Positions 1-5,363 of a DNA stretch of 6,312 bases are shown here, piece after piece. Numbering within the stretch: position 1 is the first letter of the stretch; each line of letters opens with the position of its first letter. A program made the position numbers and the translations under genes. Origin of the DNA: Roseburia sp. (GTDB lineage Bacteria > Bacillota > Clostridia > Lachnospirales > Lachnospiraceae); NCBI GenBank assembly GCA_030844625.1, contig JAUUNJ010000155.1, positions 1-6,312 of the forward strand. Direction: 5' to 3'. The notes beneath the pieces were generated by a model that worked only from the letters and a program-made list of their open reading frames with translations, ran no database searches and was not told the DNA's origin.

Positions 1-54
1 AGTAATTTTATCTTACATCAGTTTGGAGGTTTACACAAACTTTGGGATACTCCC
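1..54. mobile_element. Probable right end of an IS256-family insertion sequence (partial)
   Basis: The stretch at 30-54 reads GTTTACACAAACTTTGGG followed by ATACTCCC. This resembles the terminal inverted repeats of IS256-family elements, which end in a TTTACACAA block followed by a GGA-CTC-rich tip. A TAA at 3-5 in the third plus frame could be the stop codon of the transposase, which in this family normally ends a few tens of bases before the element's tip. Frames 1 and 2 also stay open for the first 55-70 bases, so the reading of the upstream gene is not settled. The bases just after the tip (from 55, ATGAGGTA) would be the target duplication, which cannot be tested because the other end is outside the window. 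This is recognition by pattern only. Confidence 0.42.
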
Positions 55-85
55 ATGAGGTATCTTATATAATGAATTATTATAG

Positions 86-113
86 AATGAGAGCCGCAAA
101 TGCGGCTCTCATT
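86..113 (-). terminator. Strong GC-rich hairpin, likely terminator of the kinase end of the operon
   Basis: A perfect 12-bp stem (86-97 pairing with 102-113) encloses a four-base AAAT loop, with GAGAGCCGC on one arm and GCGGCTCTC on the other. It lies 38 bases past the stop codon of the minus-strand kinase gene and is the only strong hairpin between that gene and the insertion-sequence-like end. The downstream tract on the minus strand (CTATAATAATT) is AT-rich but not a clean U run. The tract on the plus strand (ATTTCATTTC) is similar, so the hairpin may act in both directions. Confidence 0.72.
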
Positions 114-151
114 TCATTTCATGGATAAATAAATAATAAAGCTGGAAAAAT

Positions 152-1177
152 CTAACGCTGTACGCGACCAGAGCCATCTCCATTTGCCAGTTTTTCTACA
201 TCGGAAACACTGACACGGTTAAAGTCACCGATAATGCTGTGCTTCAGGCAGGAGGCTGCAACAGCAAATTCCAGTGCAGCTGATAGTTCCTGATAGTGAT
301 TCAGACCGTAAATAAGTCCGCCTGCAAAGCTGTCACCACCACCTACTCGGTCTACGATATCGGTAATGTGATATTTTTTTGATTCATAAAAATGAGCTCT
401 GTTGTTGATGCAGGCTGCCCAATCATTATGATCTGCACTCTTGGATTCCCGTAATGTAATAGCAATAAGCTTCATATTGGGATAGGAAGCAAGCACCTTA
501 TCACCAAGGGCTTTGTATTTACTGCGATCAAGGCTGCCGGATTCTACATCTATGTCAACGGTGATTTCCAGAGATTTCTGTACATCTTCTTCATTGGCGA
601 TGGCAATGTCCACGTAGCTTGCCAGTTCGCGCATGACCTCAGAAGCTTTCTTGCCATATTTCCATAAATTTTTACGAAAATTCAGATCACAGGAAACTGT
701 AATGCCCTTTTCTTTGGCTGCTTTTACACTTGCAAGGCTTAACTCCATTGCGGTTTCAGATAACGCTGGGGTGATACCGGTAATATGATACCAGTCTATA
801 CCATCAAATATCTCATTCCAGTTAAAAAGCTCCGGTTGTGCAATAGCGATAGAGGAACCACTGCGGTCATAGGTGACCTTACTGGGAAGCTGATTTGCAC
901 CGCTTTCCAGAAAATAGATTCCCATACGGCCTTCACCGCGTTTTACTTTTGAAACATCAACACCGAACTGGCGAAGCTCTTTTATACATTCATCGCCGAT
1001 GACATTATTTGGTAAGACAGTGCAATACTGCACATCCATACCAAAGTTTGCGAGTGAAACAGCAACATTGGCTTCACCGCCGCCAAAGGAGGCTTCCATA
1101 ATGGAAGACTGGAAAAAACGTTCCAGGCCAGGCGGTTTTAAACGCAGCAAAATTTCGCCAAAAGTTAATATTTTCAT
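152..1177 (-). CDS. kdgK: PfkB-family sugar kinase, probable 2-keto-3-deoxygluconate kinase
   Basis: This 341-residue cytoplasmic kinase of the ribokinase/PfkB family probably phosphorylates 2-keto-3-deoxygluconate with ATP to give KDPG, the substrate of the aldolase encoded just upstream. The N-terminal sugar-binding signature [16 protein letters not shown] is at residues 31-46. [10 protein letters not shown] segment at 164-172 and NEED at 195-198 match the family's central region. The ATP-site anion-hole motif with the catalytic base is GGGDSF at 279-284, with Asp282 as the base; many relatives have GAGD here. Length is slightly above the usual 310-330. The start has a GAGGAG ribosome site (1187-1192) nine bases upstream. 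It is the last gene of the minus-strand operon, 22 bases after the aldolase stop. Substrate choice rests mainly on the neighbouring aldolase; a related keto-sugar or fructose-type substrate cannot be excluded. Confidence 0.82.
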   Translation of the reverse strand: MKILTFGEILLRLKPPGLERFFQSSIMEASFGGGEANVAVSLANFGMDVQYCTVLPNNVIGDECIKELRQFGVDVSKVKRGEGRMGIYFLESGANQLPSKVTYDRSGSSIAIAQPELFNWNEIFDGIDWYHITGITPALSETAMELSLASVKAAKEKGITVSCDLNFRKNLWKYGKKASEVMRELASYVDIAIANEEDVQKSLEITVDIDVESGSLDRSKYKALGDKVLASYPNMKLIAITLRESKSADHNDWAACINNRAHFYESKKYHITDIVDRVGGGDSFAGGLIYGLNHYQELSAALEFAVAASCLKHSIIGDFNRVSVSDVEKLANGDGSGRVQR

Positions 1178-1199
1178 AGTGTAATACTCCTCGTTTTAT

Positions 1200-2156
1200 T
1201 TATTTTTGTAATAAATGGATGGCAAATCCGCCAATTTCCTGCTTTAGATAAAGAGCGACCAATCGGTCATCTTTGTATTTTGCGGTTGATGTATCTGCAT
1301 AAAAGCCAGCTCTTTCCAGCTCAGGAACTGCACAGAGAATATTGTTGGTTCTGATGGCAATGTGTCCGTACGCTCCCAAGTTAGAGGATTTCAAAATTTC
1401 AATATTGGGAGAGGCAAATACGGAGCTGCTGCCGTCTTTGAGGGGGAAATCAAAAGCTGTCTGGAAAAAATTACTTACCTCAGTGGAGGATTCAACATTT
1501 TCACAGTTGATTCCCAAATGTGCAAATTCAAAGCCGAGCGCATTTTGACGGGCTTCCCTGCAGAGAGCTGTAATCTTATCAAAATTGCCATCTGCAATGT
1601 CTTTGCGGGTACAAATCCAGCTACCGCCTACTGCGTGGATAAAGGGTGCCGCAATGTAGTCACCAATGTTATGGCTGTTAATACCACCGGTAGGCAGAAA
1701 CTTTACTCCTGGAAAAGGTGCAGAAAGCGACTTTAAGGCAGTAAGTCCTCCGTATACATTCGCTGGAAAGAACTTTACAACAGAAAGTCCTAATTTTACA
1801 GCAGACATGATTTCTGATGGAGCGACACAGCCGGGGGTTACAGTAATACCTGCTTTGATGCAATATTTTATGATTTCTTCATCAAAGCCGGGAGAAACAA
1901 TAAAGCCTGCACCGGCAGATACAGCAGCTTTGCACTGCTCGAGATTTATGACTGTGCCAGCTCCCACCAGCATATCCGGGCAGGCGGATGCAACAGCAGC
2001 AATGCTGTCTTTTGCAGCAGCTGTTCGAAAAGTGATTTCCATAACGTCAATGCCACCGGCAAGAAGCGCTTTTGCGGTTGGCACTGCATCTTCTGCATTG
2101 TCCAGTACAACAACGGGAACAATGCAGGCACGTGAAAATCGTTCAAGTGGGTTCAT
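1200..2156 (-). CDS. eda: KDPG/KHG aldolase fused to a C-terminal VOC (glyoxalase-like) domain
   Basis: Residues 1 to about 205 form a class I 2-keto-3-deoxy-6-phosphogluconate aldolase, which cleaves KDPG to pyruvate and glyceraldehyde 3-phosphate in the cytoplasm. The family residues are all present: Glu40 and Arg44 in EITFRT, Thr68 in GAGTV, and the Schiff-base Lys128 in KFFPA (E. coli Eda equivalents E45, R49, T73, K133). The phosphate-binding PTGGI (155-159) and GGSW (177-180) are also there. Ordinary Eda ends near residue 210. Here about 108 more residues (209-318) read as a VOC fold with two beta-alpha-beta-beta-beta units starting at AHLGIN (His213) and GHIAIRT (His265). Glu253 and His314 sit on the strands expected to complete a metal site. 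An AGGAGGT ribosome site (2162-2168) lies five bases before the ATG. The VOC role is unknown; the aldolase call is firm, the domain call fairly so. Confidence 0.9.
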   Translation of the reverse strand: MNPLERFSRACIVPVVVLDNAEDAVPTAKALLAGGIDVMEITFRTAAAKDSIAAVASACPDMLVGAGTVINLEQCKAAVSAGAGFIVSPGFDEEIIKYCIKAGITVTPGCVAPSEIMSAVKLGLSVVKFFPANVYGGLTALKSLSAPFPGVKFLPTGGINSHNIGDYIAAPFIHAVGGSWICTRKDIADGNFDKITALCREARQNALGFEFAHLGINCENVESSTEVSNFFQTAFDFPLKDGSSSVFASPNIEILKSSNLGAYGHIAIRTNNILCAVPELERAGFYADTSTAKYKDDRLVALYLKQEIGGFAIHLLQK

Positions 2157-2161
2157 AAGAT

Positions 2162-2168
2162 ACCTCCT
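2162..2168 (-). promoter_or_regulatory. Strong ribosome-binding site of the aldolase gene
   Basis: The minus strand reads AGGAGGT, five bases before the ATG at 2156. It is the strongest ribosome site in the minus-strand operon and contrasts with the regulator gene ahead of it, which has none visible. This suggests that enzyme is made in excess of regulator from a shared message. Confidence 0.8.
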
Positions 2169-2186
2169 AAATATAGAATAAATAGC

Positions 2187-2267
2187 ATAAGCGGGGGCAC
2201 TTCTGTTATTATCCTTTTGAAAATAGAAGGATTTGTATAATGCATGAACAGCAAAATAAGCGGGGGC
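2187..2267. repeat. Direct repeat ATAAGCGGGGGC, two exact copies in the regulator-aldolase gap
   Basis: The 12-base word ATAAGCGGGGGC occurs exactly at 2187-2198 and again at 2256-2267, 69 bases apart, inside the 127-base gap between the regulator and aldolase genes. The G runs stand out sharply in AT-rich surroundings. A related word, AAGGTGGGGGCACT, lies at 3750-3763 in the leader of the divergent transporter operon. It shares YGGGGGCACT with the first copy (2192-2201). Between the two copies is an imperfect inverted repeat (ATCCTT at 2211-2216 and AAGGAT at 2227-2232). The function is unknown; a shared protein-binding site or a conserved leader element are both possible. Confidence 0.6.
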
Positions 2268-2283
2268 GTCTTGCTGCTTGCTT

Positions 2284-3333
2284 TTAGTGTTTCAGAATAG
2301 TTGAGCCTGCAATTTGTAAAGGACAGGTCAACCGGGTTTCTTTCTTTGCAACAGAAGGATCTGCAATGCATTCAAGCAGTTTTTGTGCAGCCAGATTCCC
2401 GATAAGACGTGGCTGGACTACAATGTTGGTAATGCGGGGCGTCATCAGAGAGAGCAGGATGCTCTGCTCTTCCCAGCCCCAGTCATCAGGACCGCAGAGT
2501 CCGATTTCATCTGGAATGTGTATTCCAAGAGAGCGGATTGCATTAAATACATGCAGTACGGTAATGGAGTTGACACAGAATATGGCGGGAAGTTCCTTTT
2601 TCCCACAAATATCCTTTAAATGGTGAAGCTGACTGGTGACATTCTGGGTATTGTGAATGTCAATGACGTAGGTTAATTCGTTTGGGTCAACCTCGGGATA
2701 ATAGAGCTTCACTGCGTCCAAAAAGGAATTGCGCCTTTCGGACCGGACAGAACTTGCAAAATAATTTTCTGTAAAAAAGACAGGAAGTGTATAGCCTTGT
2801 TCCTTCAGGTGCTTTACAAGTTCAAAAATAGGGTCTCGGTGATTGGAACCCACAAATTGGAAATTATAGTCATCTATGGTACGGTCACAAAGAACGATGG
2901 GAAGTCCGGTGCAGGCCTGCTGTATAAGCAGAGGGTTCTGGCTGGAACAGGTGTTTACGATCAGACCGTCTACATGCCGGCTCATCAGGGATCTGATATA
3001 GGACTCTTCTTCTTTGATACTATTGTTACAGCTGACAAATAATGGCATATAATTACTGCTCAGGAGTGTTTCACTGATGCCTTGGATCAGAGCAGCACAG
3101 AAAGGCGTTGATATATCCGATACAATAACTCCAATATGATGCGATAAATTTGTCTTTAAAGACTGCGCCATAACATTTGGATGGTAATTGGTCATTTTAA
3201 TAACTGTTTCGATCCGTTCCCGGGTATCCTTTTGGATCAAGTCCTGTTTCCCATTGATATAACGGGAAACAGTAGTGATAGAAACTCCCGCCGCTTTGGC
3301 GATATCTGAAATGGTAACCTTTTCATGGTTCAT
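2284..3333 (-). CDS. LacI-family transcriptional regulator, KdgR-like by context
   Basis: This 349-residue repressor-type regulator has the standard LacI layout. An N-terminal helix-turn-helix (residues 8-29, with the recognition stretch SITTVSRYINGK) is followed by a hinge helix around 50-61 (YHPNVMAQSL, Leu59 as the likely minor-groove lever). A periplasmic-binding-protein-like effector domain follows, with typical landmarks VDGLIV at 121-126 and LPIVLCDR at 144-151, then a late DDWGW segment and a PRITNIVVQP stretch. The protein should act as a dimer on palindromic operators such as the pair at 3521 and 3662. It heads the operon with the aldolase and kinase and is divergent from the transporter, so its ligand is probably KDG, KDPG or a transported sugar. 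The ATG is the only plausible start, because the frame upstream is closed by a stop at 3391-3393 with no ATG, GTG or TTG between. No Shine-Dalgarno sequence precedes it. Naming it kdgR would be inference. Confidence 0.88.
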   Translation of the reverse strand: MNHEKVTISDIAKAAGVSITTVSRYINGKQDLIQKDTRERIETVIKMTNYHPNVMAQSLKTNLSHHIGVIVSDISTPFCAALIQGISETLLSSNYMPLFVSCNNSIKEEESYIRSLMSRHVDGLIVNTCSSQNPLLIQQACTGLPIVLCDRTIDDYNFQFVGSNHRDPIFELVKHLKEQGYTLPVFFTENYFASSVRSERRNSFLDAVKLYYPEVDPNELTYVIDIHNTQNVTSQLHHLKDICGKKELPAIFCVNSITVLHVFNAIRSLGIHIPDEIGLCGPDDWGWEEQSILLSLMTPRITNIVVQPRLIGNLAAQKLLECIADPSVAKKETRLTCPLQIAGSTILKH

Positions 3334-3365
3334 ATGATGTGTTTGGGCCGGTTTGGATACATAAC

Positions 3366-3391
3366 AAGTAATGCAATTGTAAAAATTACTT
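3366..3391 (-). promoter_or_regulatory. Inverted repeat in the regulator's 5' leader
   Basis: AAGTAAT (3366-3372) and ATTACTT (3385-3391) are perfect 7-base inverted arms around a 12-base spacer that itself contains CAATTG. The element lies about 33 bases before the regulator ATG, inside the transcribed leader predicted from the promoter at 3438-3467. It could fold as an RNA hairpin or bind a dimeric protein for autoregulation. The stem is AT-only apart from one G-C pair, so it is weak as RNA. Confidence 0.35.
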
Positions 3392-3437
3392 TAATTTGTA
3401 CCTGAAACAGCCACGCTCCTTACGTTGTTTTGAAAAT

Positions 3438-3467
3438 ATTATAGAATTTTACTTTTTAAATTGTCAA
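3438..3467 (-). promoter_or_regulatory. Near-perfect sigma-A promoter of the regulator-aldolase-kinase operon
   Basis: On the minus strand TTGACA (3467-3462) is followed after 18 bases by TATAAT (3443-3438). Both hexamers are exact consensus and the spacer is one base longer than optimal. Transcription should begin near 3431, leaving a leader of about 98 bases before the regulator ATG. No clear promoter was seen in the 127-base gap before the aldolase gene, so this promoter probably serves all three genes. Operator 1 lies upstream of the -35 box, not over it. Confidence 0.78.
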
Positions 3468-3519
3468 GCAAATATGGAAAACATTTATTAGTTTCTGAAG
3501 TTTTGTGTGTAGTGCATAA

Positions 3520-3534
3520 ATGAAAACGATTTCA
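3520..3534. promoter_or_regulatory. Operator 1: LacI-family palindrome, also a full match to the cre consensus
   Basis: TGAAAACGATTTCA (3521-3534) is a palindrome centred on CG with only one mismatched pair, the hallmark of LacI/GalR-family operators. With the preceding A it also fits the Gram-positive catabolite-response element WTGNAARCGNWWWCA at every position. It lies between the divergent promoters, about 54 bases upstream of the regulator's -35 box. It could bind the local LacI-type regulator, CcpA, or both. The existence of a near copy at 3662 favours the local regulator. Confidence 0.72.
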
Positions 3535-3661
3535 AATTGTGAAATGTCATGAAATGGGTAGGAATATGTGAAATATATCTTGTAATTGCCAAGATTATGT
3601 GATAGATTTGTGGAAAATGATAGTTCAAAACAAGAAAATAGACAAAAACAAAGAAAATAGA

Positions 3662-3675
3662 TGAAATCATTTTCA
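3662..3675. promoter_or_regulatory. Operator 2: near-identical inverted copy of operator 1
   Basis: TGAAATCATTTTCA reads TGAAAATGATTTCA on the minus strand, differing from operator 1 by a single base (T for the central C). Because the central CG becomes TG, it fits the cre consensus less well while remaining a good LacI-family palindrome. It lies about 30 bases upstream of the candidate -10 of the transporter promoter and overlaps a possible -35 (TTCACA, 3672-3677). Its centre is 141 bases from that of operator 1. Confidence 0.62.
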
Positions 3676-3702
3676 CAATCGAATATAGACACATGATGAA
3701 TG

Positions 3703-3711
3703 TGTGATAAT
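3703..3711 (+). promoter_or_regulatory. Candidate extended -10 promoter of the transporter operon
   Basis: TGTGATAAT fits an extended -10 element (TGN plus GATAAT), predicting transcription from about 3718. No good -35 is found at the usual distance; the hexamer at 17-base spacing is AT-rich without consensus. TTCACA at 3672-3677 matches the -35 consensus at five of six positions but is too distant for this -10. A weaker alternative promoter is TTGTAA (3580-3585), 17 bases, TAGATT (3603-3608). Assignment is tentative. Confidence 0.42.
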
Positions 3712-3717
3712 GGTGTT

Positions 3718-3967
3718 TTCGGGAGTTATCCCGTACACATATATAAGCTAAGGTGGGGGCACTGAAATATTCTTAAGAAGCAGGGAGGACAATAAAGAAA
3801 GAGAAAATTGAAGTAATTGCTTAAAATGAAAAGTTCAGATGAATCTGACATTAGCGATTTGCAGCATACAGGAAGAGAAGGAAGATGCTCTTATATGTGT
3901 GAGCGCTACGCACGTAAGCCTGATATGCACACAAAAACGGTGGCGCAGAAAAGAGGTAAAGAAGATT
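3718..3967 (+). other. Long 5' leader of the binding-protein gene with small hairpins
   Basis: About 250 bases separate the candidate start of transcription from the lipoprotein ATG. Visible structures are a 5-bp hairpin right at the predicted 5' end (CGGGA 3720-3724, TCCCG 3729-3733, loop GTTA), the G-rich word at 3750-3763, a palindrome TCAGATGAATCTGA (3835-3848), and an 8-bp stem with two G-U pairs (3894-3901 with 3909-3916). A strong purine-rich AGGGAGG (3782-3788) has no start codon at a useful distance. No known riboswitch class was recognised and no convincing small gene was found. The boundaries depend on the tentative promoter. Confidence 0.4.
3952..3957 (+). promoter_or_regulatory. 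Ribosome-binding site fixing the binding-protein start
   Basis: AGAGGT lies ten bases before the ATG at 3968. The open frame extends upstream to an ATG at 3839, but that start lacks a ribosome site and would place 43 non-hydrophobic residues before an otherwise perfect lipoprotein signal peptide. The start at 3968 is therefore chosen. Confidence 0.65.
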
Positions 3968-5284
3968 ATGAAGAAAAAGTTATTGTCGGTAATATTAGCA
4001 GGTTTTATGGTGATGGGATGTTTAGCTGGGTGCACATCTAATGATCAAACAGTAGAAAATGAAAAAAATACTTCAGAGACGGAGCAAGCTGAAAGTGGAG
4101 AAAAAACAGTTATTACAGTTGCCCGGTGGGGTACAGATAGTGAAAAGGAAGCATTTGAAAACATATTTGCAGAATTTGAAAAGGCACATCCAGAAATTGA
4201 CGTCCAGTTAGACTTTAGACCATGGGATACCTACTGGGATATGATTAATGTTAATATGTCTGGTGGTATGCTTCCTGATATTGTAAGCGTGAGTACACAA
4301 CTAGGTTCTAAATATTATATTCCAGGTGTTTTTGAAGATTTGGCTCCGTATATTGAGAGAGATGAAGTGAAAACCGAAGAATTTGCACAGAATGTAATGG
4401 ATGCATTTACAATGGATGGTAAAGTTTTTGGCTTTCCTAATGATATATCTTTGTATCCATTGTGCTACAATAAAGCATTGTTGGATGAGAGTGGTATTGC
4501 ATATCCGGCATCGGATAATCCCTTGACTTTTGATGAATATTATGAAATGGCAAAGAAGCTGACCAAAATTGAGGGAAATGCATATACTCAGGTAGGGTTT
4601 GCTGATGAAGCCCGTACAGCATTTAGACTGCAATGGTTATTTCCAATGTATGGGGGAAGCATGTTTGACCAGACAGTAAATCCAACCAAAATTACTATTG
4701 ATACCCCAGAAGGTAGAAAGGGAGTTGAGGCAATAGCAAAGATGGCAGATGTTGTTGCACCTGTTGCAGAATGGGGGAAAAGCTGGGATGGAGGCCTCCA
4801 AAATTCTGCAATAGCAACGTGTACATCTGGTATCTGGATGTTTGGTGATTTTAAGAAAGCAGGTGTTGATTTTGGGGTTGCACCGATGCCAGAAGGCATT
4901 GAAGGATCGGCGGTTACAGGTTTGATTAATGGTTTTATGATGGCAAGTAACTGTGAAAATAAAGAAGCAGCATGGCAGGTACTAAAATGGCTTTCTAGTA
5001 GAGACGGTCAGCTTCAGGTGGCTAAGAATGGAGTGGGAACACCGATTTATTCAGAATTGTGTACAGATCCGGCTTTTGCAAATCAGATAGAGGGTGTGGA
5101 TCTTTCTGCATACAGTTATATGCTGGATCATTTTCAACCATTAGCAATGATGCCAGATGACTCATTGAATATTTTTATTGAGAATAAGATAAAAGATCTC
5201 CTGGAAGGTAAGATTGATGTGAATGGATTTATTGAAGCAATGACCGGAGAGGGTCAAGAGATCTTAGATGCGATGTATCAGTAA
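3968..5284 (+). CDS. ABC transporter sugar-binding lipoprotein (family 1 solute-binding protein)
   Basis: This 438-residue extracellular lipoprotein should capture a sugar, probably an oligosaccharide or uronide, for the CUT1 permeases downstream. Residues 1-22 are a type II signal peptide: MKKK, a hydrophobic core, and a lipobox LAGC with Cys22 as the lipidated residue. Acidic, Ser/Glu-rich linker sequence runs to about residue 46. Family 1 landmarks follow: ITVARWG at the first strand, FEKAHPEIDVQLDF, LPDIVSVS, VFEDLAPYI, and late in the protein GIWMFGDFKKAGVDFGVAPMPEG and EAAWQVLKWLS. Several Trp and Tyr residues (WDTYWDM, WGKSWDGG) suit sugar stacking. Length is normal for the family. Two TAA stops in tandem end it. 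It is the first transporter gene, behind a long leader and the operator pair, and is separated from the permease by a strong hairpin. The exact ligand cannot be read from the sequence. Confidence 0.92.
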   Translation: MKKKLLSVILAGFMVMGCLAGCTSNDQTVENEKNTSETEQAESGEKTVITVARWGTDSEKEAFENIFAEFEKAHPEIDVQLDFRPWDTYWDMINVNMSGGMLPDIVSVSTQLGSKYYIPGVFEDLAPYIERDEVKTEEFAQNVMDAFTMDGKVFGFPNDISLYPLCYNKALLDESGIAYPASDNPLTFDEYYEMAKKLTKIEGNAYTQVGFADEARTAFRLQWLFPMYGGSMFDQTVNPTKITIDTPEGRKGVEAIAKMADVVAPVAEWGKSWDGGLQNSAIATCTSGIWMFGDFKKAGVDFGVAPMPEGIEGSAVTGLINGFMMASNCENKEAAWQVLKWLSSRDGQLQVAKNGVGTPIYSELCTDPAFANQIEGVDLSAYSYMLDHFQPLAMMPDDSLNIFIENKIKDLLEGKIDVNGFIEAMTGEGQEILDAMYQ

Positions 5285-5304
5285 TAATTACATAGGGTGA
5301 GTAA

Positions 5305-5340
5305 TGCCAGGATCATGTAGAAATATACATGATCCTGGTA
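5305..5340 (+). promoter_or_regulatory. Large intercistronic hairpin between binding protein and permease
   Basis: CCAGGATCATGT (5307-5318) pairs perfectly with ACATGATCCTGG (5327-5338). One more A-T pair inside and a G-U plus U-A pair outside give about 15 pairs around a six-base GAAATA loop. No U run follows (the next bases are AGCATAAAATAGGG), so it does not look like a full terminator. Its position, 20 bases past the binding-protein stop and just before the permease ribosome site, fits an RNA-stabilising or processing hairpin that leaves more binding-protein message than permease message, as known for maltose-type transport operons. Confidence 0.75.
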
Positions 5341-5350
5341 AGCATAAAAT

Positions 5351-5357
5351 AGGGAGG
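5351..5357 (+). promoter_or_regulatory. Ribosome-binding site fixing the permease start
   Basis: AGGGAGG lies six bases before the ATG at 5364. The frame is open back to an ATG at 5304, but that start would translate through the hairpin and add 20 residues that resemble nothing in permeases. The start at 5364 is preferred. Confidence 0.85.
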
Positions 5358-5363
5358 CTTGAA

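Noticed and set aside
1666..2181. 171-codon open frame on the plus strand opposite the aldolase gene
   Set aside because: It lies antisense to a gene with intact catalytic motifs, has no domain I recognise and no convincing ribosome site.
2211..2232. ATCCTT/AAGGAT inverted repeat as a terminator after the regulator
   Set aside because: The stem is only six clean pairs, has a ten-base loop and no U tract; it may be an attenuating or binding element but not a clear terminator.
3412..3421. AAGGAG followed by GTG in the regulator leader as a tiny upstream gene
   Set aside because: Only one base separates the two, too close for initiation, and the frame is seven codons long.
3610..3626. Possible third operator TGGAAAATGATAGTTCA
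   Set aside because: It resembles the operator pair only after allowing an insertion and a mismatch, and the half-sites are no longer symmetric.
3456..3694. Minus-strand open frames across the divergent promoter region
   Set aside because: AT-rich low-complexity translation overlapping the operators and a consensus promoter; no ribosome site supports them.
3839..3967. N-terminal extension of the binding protein from an upstream ATG
   Set aside because: It would bury the lipoprotein signal peptide behind 43 residues and has no ribosome site; the ATG at 3968 gives a canonical signal peptide.
3817..4041. 74-codon frame overlapping the binding-protein start, considered as a leader peptide
   Set aside because: The AGGGAGG at 3782-3788 is too far away, the frame starts with TTG and overlaps the true gene in another frame; the peptide is not recognisable.
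5304..5363. N-terminal extension of the permease
   Set aside because: The added codons are the intercistronic hairpin itself; a strong ribosome site precedes the ATG at 5364.
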